Assembly: GCA_002917075.1 (NCBI GenBank)
Contig: NTMA01000091.1
Span: 104,588 to 168,587 of the forward strand
DNA: 64,000 nt
From: Hawksworthiomyces lignivorus
Taxonomy: Eukaryota > Ascomycota > Sordariomycetes > Ophiostomatales > Ophiostomataceae
Direction of reading: 5' to 3'
Every line of letters starts with the position of its first letter. Position 1 is the stretch's first letter. The notes below the pieces were generated by a model, which was given only the letters and a program-made list of their open reading frames with translations, was not told where the DNA came from and did not search any database. Made by a program: the position numbers and the translations under genes. Positions 34,101 to 45,826 of this stretch are shown here, piece by piece.

Positions 34101-34693
34101 CACCCTGACCCTCAGATTTGGTCTGGGTAGCTGCAGCGGCGGCGGCCGCAGCCTGGGCAGCAGCTTGCTGGGCAAGGTCCTTTCGGGAGGCCTTGCCACG
34201 CTTCTTGCGCTCGCGAATGTACTCGCAGCCAAGACCGAATTCTACGCCCTTAGTTAGTAGTCCAGATAACATGTAGGCATTTCTTTCTGCGTCACGAAAT
34301 AAAACCAAAAAAAATAATAAAAAATTGAAAAAACAACAAAAGCTCACCAATGCAGTGGGCACATGGATGCTGCCCGTCGCACTTTGTGCGGAGCTGGTTG
34401 CACTGGTCACAAGCTCGGCTGATACGGCGGCGTATCGGACCAGCGGCACCAGCAGCGCGAGTAGGTCCATACGGGTTCTGACGATGCTTCACTTGCTGTC
34501 CCGGGCGAGCGAGATGCGGGTTGTGCACACCCACGTGCTGCTGAAGCTGCTGCAGAGCATAGTGGGAACCCTGGGCGAGAGTGTCCAGGCCGGTGGCGTG
34601 CATATGGCCAGTTGGGACATGGCCATTGGAGAGAAGAGTGGTGGAAGGGATGGTGTGATAGGGAGAAAAGCGGTGGAGAGGATTGGACAGCAT
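31180..34693 (-). CDS. xyr1: Xylanase/cellulase master activator Xyr1 (XlnR), Zn2Cys6
   Basis: Three exons on the minus strand: 34693-34348, 34241-31396 and 31323-31180; introns of 106 and 72 nt; 1111 residues. Xyr1/XlnR activates xylanase, cellulase and pentose-catabolic genes in the nucleus. The N-terminus [13 protein letters not shown] and the C-terminus [16 protein letters not shown] match hypocrealean Xyr1. The zinc cluster has Cys 95, 98, 105, 111, 114 and 121 ([20 protein letters not shown]..), followed by [17 protein letters not shown]. The first intron splits the cluster after Cys114. The middle region carries [40 protein letters not shown] and, in the fungal-TF regulatory domain, [20 protein letters not shown] and [20 protein letters not shown]. 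It is longer than the T. reesei protein (about 940) because of Ala, Gly, His and Ser/Asn-rich insertions. The gene is flanked by deserts on both sides. Confidence 0.96.
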
Positions 34694-37600
34694 GGTGATG
34701 GTGATGGTTGTGTTTCCTTGTTGTGTATCCGATAGACGTCGTGCAAGATTATTGTGTTGGCGATGCCGAAGCTAGCAAGAGGTGAATGTACAACTGAATG
34801 GTGATGGCAGTAACGAAAGTGAAAAGTGTGTTGGTCCAACTTCAAACGAGCGGTGGCAGTTGGGTGAAGCTCTAGTAATAGACGTGAAGGAGAAAAAAGA
34901 GAGTGAGGTTCTTGAAGAAAGAAGAACGAAAGAGATGGGCGGGCTGGTGATGATAAATATAAACGAGAGAACAGATGAGAAGGCAGACAAAGGAAGGAAT
35001 CAAAGAGAGGAGGTGTGGGAGAGTAGAAGTAGAAGTAGAAAAGAGGAGATCAAAGCTTGTGGTGAAGCTCGAGGGGACGGACGGGATGTAGTGATCATAT
35101 ATTCTCCTTGATATGTCTGTTGCTCTGTCTCGCGAATAATATAGGATGTTCTCTTTCTGGACCCTTTGACCCAACCTTCTCTCCAATATAGATTGCGATA
35201 TGGGTCTGGCTCGTCTGGTCCTTGTTTGTGCTTTTTGGGTCGATGGATCGCCTCTCTCGTTTTGTCTCTTTCCAGTCTTTCTCTGGGTGCCTCCCGTCTC
35301 TCGTTCTCTTCCTTCCTCTCCCTCTTTCAGGTCTCCGACCGGTCTCTCATACAGTAAGTCATATGCGCGCCCTCGTTCGTCACGCAGTCTTGGCAGCGGA
35401 GACGGGCAGGTTTGGGTATATGACAAGGCACATATGGATATTAAAACGAAGAGAAGATCAAAATGGAGGAGGATGAGCTTTTTTTTTTTTTTTTGGTCCT
35501 CTTTATTTCTCTCGTTAGAGTATAGCGGCAACAGTGTTTAGTGGAGGTATGGTCCTATCGAAGTAGTGGCCTGCGGTACTTGGACGGACCGAGAGGCGTT
35601 CTACGTGTTGTGGGGAAGAAAAGAACAAGGGCATGAGGCATGATGCTGTGTGCAAGTCAGCATGACAGACGCCCAAACAATGGGAGGAGATCACCGCGGT
35701 TCTTGAGCGAGTGGACGGGCGAGGAGGGAGAGAGAGGAAGAAGGAGACGAGGAGGGGGGGTGTGTGACCGTCGAGAAGAAAGGCACAGAATGCACCTACA
35801 TAGATTTGAGAAGGAGGAGAAGGGGAATTTGGTGGACCAGACGAACGAAAAATCCACCTTCGTGGTCCATGATTAACGACATCGACCCTCTTTTTTTTCT
35901 CTGGCTCTCTCTCTGTGCTCCGCGCCTCCACCCGAACCACAAATTGCCACGAGACGCCCACCACCACTTTTTTTCTTTCTTTGCCTTGGCCTTTTCTTAT
36001 TGCCTTCCGTGTTATAATTCACCATCACCACATGGCGGGGTTGGGGGAGGGCGGGATCTGTCCTCCCTCATTTTTCTCCCTCTTCCTTTCAAATATGTGT
36101 GTAATCTGCATGTGGAGAGCCGGTGGGTCAGGCCAGGACAACAGGGGGGCAGGGGGGGTGTTAGTGCTTCCCCAAGAGTTGCACACTGTGTGGACGGTGT
36201 GCTTTCAACGATGTGCCCTCCATCAATACTAACCGGTTTGAAACTAGAATTTTCCATCTATGGGCGAGGAGCAAGAGGCTCTTGGGAAAGATCAGCTTTT
36301 TACAATGTACGTATGAGTATACAGAACATGAATTCAAGGCCACGCCAAAATCAAGAAAGAAATAAACTTTGTCCTAAACTCTATCACTCTTAGTCGTAAA
36401 ATTTTGGAGACACTTGACCGTTGATGCCCTTGCAGAAGGGAAGAAAAGAAGGAATAAGAATAAGAAATATAAATTACCTACGGAGGAGAGGCGGCGAAGT
36501 ACCAAATGGACCAAAGGATGCGTAGGAAATAAAGCTTCATTCGGTAATTTTTCTCGTCCTACCCCCAACATATTCTACCCTGCGTTTCTTTCTCTTGGCT
36601 TTTGCCCCATCCTCTTTTAATATCTCTGTTTTTTGGGCAATGCTGCTCTTGGCATGCATATTACTTTGCATAGACAAACTGAGAGTTGTGTTGGTACCGA
36701 AAAGGGAAAGGAAATGAAAAAAATTCTTCTATAAAAAAAATGCGCTACTAGCCAGAGTCTTGTTCGAAGGAGTTTGCTGATCAAGCCGGCCTTCGAATTG
36801 GTTCAGTGGCGCGCCAAAAACAACAACAAAAAAAGACCCGAGACCTTTTCTTGGAAGCCCAGAATAGCAGTGACAAGAAAGACAGGAGGAAGAGGAAGAG
36901 GAGGGATAAAGGAGGGCAATATCAATATCAAGAATCGCATTTATATTAAGGAATAATTTAATATACGCCGGCGGGACGAGAGGGCCAGGCAGCTCGAGTA
37001 CGGAGCATTCGGGGAAAGGAGACAACAGACTGATAAAGTACCGTCTAAAGCGCAAAAGCAAGCTACGGCGGCGAGGAAATAAGAAAGTGAATTTGAGAAA
37101 AGCAAAATAGAAACAAATGAGAAAAAATTATGATAAGTCGATCATATGAGGCTTTGAGTCGGCTTGTGATGTGTGAGTTTGCACCTCAAGAGTCTCTCAC
37201 CTTCCTGATTCTCTTTGCTCTTATACTGGCATCGAAACCGTTTACTTTACAACGGAGAGCAACAGTCAAGCAAATAGAGAAGCAGACTGAGTGTATAGAC
37301 ATATTTTTTTTTGAGCATGCTTAGAAAGGAACTGTTCTTGAATTAAAGTAGAGACCAAGTCGATGGCTGTCTATTACACAAGGTAAACAGACAGGGGTGT
37401 GTGAAGCTTATAACTGTGCTACAACAGGGGACTCTCCGCAGGGTCAAATTGGTAGACTGGCCTGTAACCGCACGGCAGAGGCCAGTGGGAAGTTCCGCCA
37501 GTCTTGGCGTGCCAGCCACTTACAATCGGGGTATCTGACCATATCTACACGATTGCAGCAGAATGCGTACGTATAGAGTGAGGAGTTGCAGAGCTGGAAG

Positions 37601-39970
37601 AGAAGTAGTATACATCTGTCACCACTAAGAGCATGCAAGTGAAGAAAATCCAAGTAGGAAGCTTGGAAAAGTACAAATTGCCTTTGGACAATGAAAAGAG
37701 GATCGCACACACGGAGACTGGCCACTAACACCCCTGCCAATAGCGGCCAGAGTGGCAACCTATACTTCGGGCTGCGAGGCGCCGAACTTCTAAGAAAGGT
37801 GAATGATGTACGTATCTCAGAACATGATGAAGTCGCAAAGCGAACTGAATAACGCTATATAATAAAATGCAAGATACAGAATTATTGTAATCACAGGGAA
37901 ATAGAGAGGCCAGGCCAGATTCTGGTCCAGTTTAAACCCCATTAGTTTCATCCTGCACCGGTGCCATATTCCAAAATATGTGCAAAGAATCGCGGAGTAT
38001 TCCATATGTTCTGATATACAATCGATATCAAAAATAGAATGTACTCTAATATGCATTTGTGCTCGATATGCGCCTGTCTTGCATGCCTGTAAAAGAGATT
38101 ACATAGAAAGTGTGACTAGACTTGGCTCATCGCGGGTTACGGCGCCGCCGTGCAAGATGCGGGCCAGCTAACCGGACAGTTGCTTTTTCTGGACGTCTGA
38201 TGTCGAAGAAGAAGAAGGGAAGAAAGATAAGAAGACATAGCGATGGAACATAAAAAGAAAGAAGAGAGGTAAAAAAAGAAGGGAATAGAAAAAAGTTATC
38301 CAATAAGCCGCTAGCAATGATAGTGACTGAAGACGTCTGAGGTTTGCCAATCATGGAGTCATGGGGCAAGCAGACGCTGTGGTTGAGTTTGAAACTTCCC
38401 CCAGATTTTGCGGAGCCGGCTGACGTCGGATTACTGCTGCTGCGTTACAGAGGCAGCGTGCAGAAGATGCACTCTAATTTTAAAGTATCGGTCAAAAACG
38501 TCTTCTTTAGCTTCGTTTTAAATTTCCCGTTGCTCATGCTCTTCTATTCATTCTGAAAGAATGCATCGTGAATCATGTGGACCCTTCTTCTTTTGCTACG
38601 CACACATGGCATTTGCCAAGGCTCGCTGGACAAGGACTTTGAGAGCAATTTCCAGCCTATGGAATGGGACCACAAGAAGCTGGGGTAGGTTGCGTATCAA
38701 GAGCAAAAATCAGAAGGATCATAAGCCAGCCTCACCGATAGGCGAACGAGACGGATCAAGAAGCATGCGTAAAGTAAACGAGCAGAAAGGAGAGCGGAAT
38801 TAGTTGTTTGTACATTGTATTCGAACATGAGTGTGGGCAAACTATTTTAAAAAACAAACTACCCTCCATTAATGTAGCAAATAACGGCCGAGATAGGGGC
38901 GAGGGAGCGATGTGGGAAACAATGCGTGCGAAGAGAAAGAAACAATCGATTCGATCAGCTGTCCAGAGTGCAAAAAAAAAGGGCGGCAGGGGCCTGGCAT
39001 TGTGCGAGAGAGAACGAACAGAGATTCGGATCGAAAGGGGAACACAAAAAAAAAAGGCGATAGAATGACCGGGGTAGTCGAATGAAAAGGGTGGCAGGTT
39101 TGAAACGAAACAACGTAAAAGTGCCAGAGAAGCATGCTCCGAGAAAACTGTCCCAAAAGAAGAGGGAGGGCAGTTCATTTACAACATGATGCTACATATA
39201 GTGGCTTATATTAGAGCAAGGCGACGAATATGAAAACAAGAAGGCAAAGACCCAATATAAAGGACAGAAAATAGACTAACTAAGAAGAGTGCTGCCCATT
39301 CTTATTTTGTCGCTCGTTTCCTCGTCATTGTCTCCTCCGCCACGGCACATTATTGCAGAGGCACCACTTTTATTTCTTGTTGTCACTATCGACGCAGTAA
39401 GATACGTACGATGCCAACAGCTATGACCCAAAATAGAAGAGCTTAGAAAACAAGCGAGACATGTCGCGAAGACGAGGCAGGCTAGATATGGGAGAGGCTG
39501 ATTGCATGTATTGTATCTTTCTTACAACACCCCTCCAGCGTCCGTAAAGAAGCAGCTTTGATAATGAAACGAAACATTAATTCATACGACTGGACAGGCC
39601 ACCGAGAACGACCCCAACTACCAACGCCTCTCAACTCCCGTGCGGCACATGCATGCACAATGCAAGAAAAGGCGCAACATACCAGCCACTCGTATGTGCA
39701 TTTTATTAAACTCTACAGCGATAAATGCTGATTTTTACGACCCTTGTTTTCTTACCCTTTGGCATGCTCCTCATCTTTGCTCTGCCGTAAATAGCATCGG
39801 AGAGATCGAGCCTTTCTCGTAGTTTCGGTATATGAACTGTCTCCGTCGGTGGTCGAACGGCAGATGATATTGACATGACCTTGGCTGTTCCGAGTACAGT
39901 GCAGGCTCTTACGTGGTCATTCGCTCTGAGCATCTCCTGGTTCCTGGGGAGTGGTTTTTTTATTTTATTT

Positions 39971-39991
39971 GGGGGGGGGGGGGGGGGGGGG
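39971..39991. repeat. Poly(G) run, 21 nt
   Basis: Uninterrupted G21. Its length is error-prone and a long G run can form quadruplex structure. Confidence 0.9.
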
Positions 39992-42900
39992 TTCACAAAG
40001 TTTGAGCTGTCTTGACCTCCTCGTGTGTTTGTGGTTAGGTCTTCGAGATATACTTCTATTACATGCAGTGCTCGAAGCGGCTGAAGGAGGTCTTGTCTTT
40101 TTGTTACAGGCTGTCCCCGGAATTCTAGCTCGATTTCTCGCCTCCACGCATCTGTTTTCCCTGCCTTGTGCATTGAATCTAGCTGACGCGGTTGAGCGCG
40201 GAACGGGGGATTCCCATCTTATCAGAACAAGTAAAATACCTAGAAAAAGAGCAGGAAGAAGGCGAATAGCTTTCTCCCCTGTATGCCGGAATTGTCAGAG
40301 GATTTGTTGGCCCTGCCGCTTCAGAGCCGTTCCTGCAGACGATCCTACAGGGCCAAATAGGACACGGCACGGCCTGGCCAACTGTTGGCAGGTGACAGCT
40401 GCAAGTGCGCTGAAAGAGAAAACCGCCGCAAGAAAAGGCTGCCGTATGAGAAGCCGAAAGCCCCTACCCCTCAGCACTGTGGCACAGTATGCGAAAGACA
40501 CGTTTTTCACTGGACTGCGTGGGGCAAGTACCGAAAAACCGCAGTCGCAAGCCGCTAGCAGGCTAGCGTTGAAGAGCTCCGCTGAGGGGACCACTGTTAT
40601 CGCAGTCGACCTCCATTGCTCTTGCTGATTTTGGGCTAGGTTGCATCGCTTGTGCCACGCCAAAGACGGCCGTCGGACCGAGACTCCTCCACTAGGCAAT
40701 GTGCTAAGAAAAGACTGCCAACTTAGGAAGGACGAAGGAGGCGATAATACGGATATTACCACTTGTGGGAAAGCACGACGCCACGAGTGATAACTCGTAC
40801 TCGTAGTCGTTGCTGCTCTTTTGTTCGCCAAATGGGCACATGGAAACGGGAAATAAACAGGAACGAACCTTTTGTTGGTCACGGGATGCAAAAATCACCG
40901 TACTCTCGTAAGATGTAGCTAATCTTGCTATAACAGAGCGAGATACACACACGTATGGGCGCGACTCGCGAAAATCCAGGTCATCGCATTGTGCGGCCTG
41001 TCTCCTGTCCCTGTGTGCTTCGTCCGTCTTTTGCCATTCCCTCTTCCTGGAAACTCGCCCCGTGTTGTCTCAGACGTGACACTCATCGCCGCCCCGAAGA
41101 AACAAACATGCCGTCTCGCAACTACAAGGAGAGTAGAATCGATCTTGTGCTTTCTCCGCGATACAAACAGCGCGTCTAGGTAGTCATAAGACGCCTGCGC
41201 TATTCATTGGATTCTGTGCCGTTCTGGAAGCAAGTGCGCTCGGCAGCATAGAACTGCATGGCACTGTCTATTCTGTCGGCCTCTCCCCGGCGCACTCCCT
41301 TACCCCATGTACGAGTACACGTACACGTTGAACCAAACTTCCTTTGCACCATCGCCTCCACGTGGCACTTGGAAGTGAGCATACCTTGCTACACTCGGGC
41401 ATTAAAAAGGGCGAAAAGATCTTGCACCTATCAGAAAAGCATAACAGAGATGTAAGTGCTACAGCCAATCAAGTTGCGCTACAGGATGGACAGGGATCAC
41501 ACTAGCGAAGCACAAATCCATGTTTCACACTCACACCAACGGCAAAGGGCATGAAAAGCAGACGAAGACTGTGCATGTCTGACAAAAGCGCAGACGAAGA
41601 CTCTGCTATTTACGAGATGCAAAGAGTGTGGCAATTGTTCTTGGTACTCTATATTCGCCCTTTCGATTTTTCGTCAATATAGCTCGTATTTTATGTTGAA
41701 ACAAAACGCGTTCCTTCAAGACGGCTCGGTCTTTGAAGGAGACATTGCATAGTGACAAAGAGAAAGCGTGAGAAACATACCCAATATGGACCTGATTTTA
41801 ATTCGTAACAAAACAGACGCTCTGGCATTGTCTGTTCGCGGTCCTCGGGCAGTGTAGTCCTAGATTAGACCTGAGGCTTCTCCGTTGCTGGTTATTATGG
41901 ACATTGTTCGTCTATGTGTTATCACAAGGGGTGTCGATAATAACTGCAGTCGAGCAATGGCAAAGGAAAAAAAAACCCACGAGCGGAGGCTTCTTTATTC
42001 CGTACTGCGATCAGGATAACCATGTGGCGGCGAAAGCATGGCAAATGCAGCAATCAATTTGTTTGTTTCATACGTAAAGCGAGAGAGGGGTAGATCGGGA
42101 TTGCATCTTACGCGTACGAAACAAAAAGAAGCTATATTACGACGCGAAGGACGAAAAGGCAGCGATGGAAATTGATAGACAAGTAGACGGGGAAGGGGCC
42201 GTAGTTCCTGAATGTGGTTTGAATATTGCGCCACTTTTATTCCATGTTTGGGATGAGTATGCTCGTACACGTTTAATACGGGGCTTGTTCTGTCTTCTCT
42301 AAAAAATATTTTAAAAAAAAGAAGGAAGATGACATTAATTCTGAAATTATTGCTACTTTGAAGAAATGAAGGCTTATCATCGCAGAGACAGAAGGGCTAA
42401 GAAAATGGAAGAAGGAAAGAGGAAAGTGACAGTGACTTGAGACGAACAAAGTATAACGCTGAAATTGTTATTGGCCAGCATGATGAACACCAGTAATAGC
42501 GAGACATATACCTCGAGTAGCGAATCAGAACATCAACACAATTATAGGTATAATGCCAGTGAGAAAAAGAGACGACAGAAGATAATTAAAATACAGAAGA
42601 GTACGATCTCTAGGGCAAGAGCGGATGTTGTTTAAATGAAAGAGGGCAAATGAAGAAGAGAAAAGAAAGAAACAAAACGCAGAATGCAAAGCTACGTAGG
42701 ATTGCGATAAACAACGTCTAAAGATGCATCTTCTCTTTTGTCACAGGCAGGAAGGTCTTGATCCTCGTGCGGCTGGCTTACCCCAGGGCAATACTACACA
42801 CCATTATTTCGGCCAGTCTCTAATGGGGTGGCAAAACTCGACGAGAGTGATGCAGAGAGGTAGACTCAACCGTCGTAGCCTTGTTAGCGTGACATCCCGC

Positions 42901-44480
42901 AGAGGCGTTGAAGATTGCGACGCCACGCAGAACCGCGAGCTCTAATATGCAGCAGCCCAAAAAACGCACAGAAAAAAAAAAGTTGGTTGGTGGCGGACAA
43001 AGCTGGAAAACGAGAGCCACACGGCACAGCAAGACGGCAGACGGGAGACGGCAGAGCCGTTCTTCGATTTTGCTTGTTCCAAGTGTGCACAGATGTTGGG
43101 CGACGTGCCTGCCAATACCTGCGTCTGGCAAATAAGCCGAGGAGAAAGGACGAGAGCGGATGGTGCCTTGCAGGCGCAGTGTTATTCGCATGCACTGTGC
43201 AGACAAAAGCAAACAGATTGAGCTCCCGTGTTTTCAGAATGGATTGAGCTGTAAGCATACGTATTTCGTATTCTTTTATGAGCAAACGTCAGATAGAAGG
43301 ATTTGTCCAAGTCAATGACCCGTTTTGTTGGCCAAAGCGTCCCAAACCCGGTCTCAAGCCATCCGTCTTATATGAACACGGCAGAGATTAAGAAAGTGGG
43401 GGAGGCAGGAAGAGGGAGGACGAGAAGCCAAGAGGAGAAAAGAGAAAAGTTACGCGAGTATATGTCCATACTACAAGGAAGCAATGGAGCGAAGTAATCT
43501 ATCTCGAACACCACAACTGGGGGTTCATGCCCCAAGAAAGGTAAGAGAATATGCTACCTGCCCGAAAAAAAGCGACAATAGACGGCGGGCACGGAAAGAT
43601 AAGTGCGAAAACGCAAATGTTTAGGTACAGAGTTGGGTAACCAGGAGACGGAAGTTTCTCAGCAGCTGCTCTGCCGCAGCGGACGGCTTTTGAGGTTCAA
43701 TGCGGTCTGGAGGACAGGAGAGTGAAGCGAAGCCTTTGATCACTTATTACGAATAGAAAGCTCTGAAGTCAGACTCAACAGAAAGGATCGCGCAACACAG
43801 AACCAGAAAGAGGCAACCCACGTGCCGGTAAAAGTCACATAAAACCACACTTAGAATAGAAGAAATGAAAGAAGGTGTGGTCTAGGAATGAACATTACAA
43901 CTCTAAATCTCTCATAATCATCGTACTGAGTAGAATAATGCCGGCTGGTAGAGAAAAGCGATGAGGCAGATCATTGTCTGCATGGCTGGGTTTGCGAGGT
44001 ATTATTCCAAGGAAAAGTGGAGTCAATTTAAAAAAAAATGAATAAAATAAAATAAAAGGAAGTGAAGCAGGTGGTCCGTAAAGAGCGTCGACCGCTTTTC
44101 CAACCTCTCGGACTTGTAGAATGGCCGAGCCAAGATATGAAAAGAATGCAACACAATCTAAAATAAAGCGGTGGTCGACATGGTTCCAGACGCCCAGTCA
44201 TTGGGGAAAAGGATATGAGGAGCGCCAAGCTGACGAGAGAAAGGAATGATGGAGACAGAAAAAGAAGGGTGGTCAAATTAATTTGAGAGTGACAAGGACT
44301 GGGAGAGACATGACTTTTGTTCACGACAATGTAATATATTTGTGCAAATATACAGAGCACCCCAAACTGAGAGACAGAAGGAAATCCCCGATCTCCAGGC
44401 CAATGCTAACAGCTCTAAAAAGAATATAGCACAAGTAAATGTCTGTGTGTACAGAAAGATGGGGAGGAAGGTATACACAT

Positions 44481-44482
<2 letters not shown>

Positions 44483-44511
<29 letters not shown>
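44483..44511. repeat. (AC)n microsatellite
   Basis: About 14 AC units in the desert upstream of xyr1. Confidence 0.9.
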
Positions 44512-44512
<1 letters not shown>

Positions 44513-45286
44513 CACTGCGGCGTATTCATTTCATTGACTCTTGTCACTATGACATTTTGTTGCCTAGTTAGAATTATCTTGTCGACACATGCTCCACCAA
44601 CATTTTTAAACACTGACCCCTATAAAAATAAAGTACTTTAGCGAGAGCATCCTTGGAAAGTGAGGCTTGAATTGTCAAAGGAATCTCTTCTAGCATCGTG
44701 ACTCCAACTTTGCTTAATAGACGAAACCAACGTGTTCTGGCGCCTTCCATTTCGGGATAGGGAGACAGCCTTCGTCTAACACAGAAAAAAGAAGGAGAGT
44801 GATCAGTCTGGTTCTAGAACATTATGAAAGTAGTATCAAAGAAGAAGCTCATATTGCAAGGGATATGGAATCTCAGGACAGAATATGACCGGTACAAGTC
44901 AAATTCCGGTCCCGACAAGGAAAGGGCCTTTTAATTCTGTCAAGGATGCCCTCATACAGGTGCTTGACCTTGTAAAATGCCCTTTTTAGGGTAAGCTTCT
45001 AGAAATTCCGGCTAGATGAGAGTTAAAACTGTATGCAATAAGGACATTGTTGAGAGAACCAAAGTTTGACAGTCTGTGGATCGCCATGCCACGTCCTTCA
45101 TTTGGCCAATGAAAAAGGAAAGAATAACATGAGAAGGGCTGGAGATGCAAAGTATGTGAAATTATGTGGATCAATCCTGGGGAGAGGAGCAAACTAGGCT
45201 AGCATTGGCTGAAAGTCTAGGAGGCAGATACAAACGGTTTCAGGGCGGACCAAGTTCGATCGATCTGGCTTACGTTGCAGTCGCAG

Positions 45287-45310
45287 TTGTAGCGCGCTTG
45301 AGCGCTACAA
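45287..45310. repeat. Inverted repeat with 9-bp arms
   Basis: TTGTAGCGC and its exact reverse complement GCGCTACAA flank the 6-nt loop GCTTGA. Arms of this length can arise by chance in a window of this size. Confidence 0.5.
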
Positions 45311-45809
45311 TCGTAGATTGCTCTTCTGTGGACTAGCCCGTCGGCCCCTGTCTCGCAACCGTCGGTCGGTGCCGAAGAGCGTCTTGTCCTTGTGATTCTT
45401 GAGCCCTAACACCCACAGTGTCTGAAGAGGACCTGCCAGCCCTTTGACATTAGGACCCATTGTTGGTCGCTTTATGGGTGGTAGACTGAGACCCCAGGCT
45501 ATTCTACGCTGCTCGCTGCTGTATCCTCCCCCATTCTTTGTCTGAACCGAACTCGAGCGATTTTCTGCTGTTCTGATGCTTTCCTCCCTCATGTTCTGTT
45601 TGGGTTGCAAATTCGTCATTTCCGAGTGAGCCGAGACAGTCTCCAAAAAGAAGAGGAAAAGAAACTGATCACCTCACCGATTAGGAAGAACTTTGTGGGG
45701 AGACCGTGTTTTTTTTATTCCTGGGCTTGGTCTGGCCAGACCAGAGAAATAATAGAAAAAGCACGAATACGCAAAGATACTAAATTAAGGAGGGGGAAAC
45801 AGAATTTAG

Positions 45810-45826
45810 AAAAAAAAAAAAAAAAA
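45810..45826. repeat. Poly(A) run, 17 nt
   Basis: Uninterrupted A17 in non-coding DNA. Confidence 0.9.

Noticed and set aside
39951..40628. 225-codon plus-strand frame with a CRNCQRICWPC stretch
   Set aside because: It reads through a G21 run as poly-Gly, has only one Cys cluster without the other ligand pairs, and overlaps an equally long minus-strand frame at 40295-40891.
45241..45320. Possible tRNA-like segment around AGTTCGATCGATC
   Set aside because: No acceptor stem, D-arm or proper GGTTCRANYCC B-box spacing; the hairpin nearby does not form a cloverleaf.
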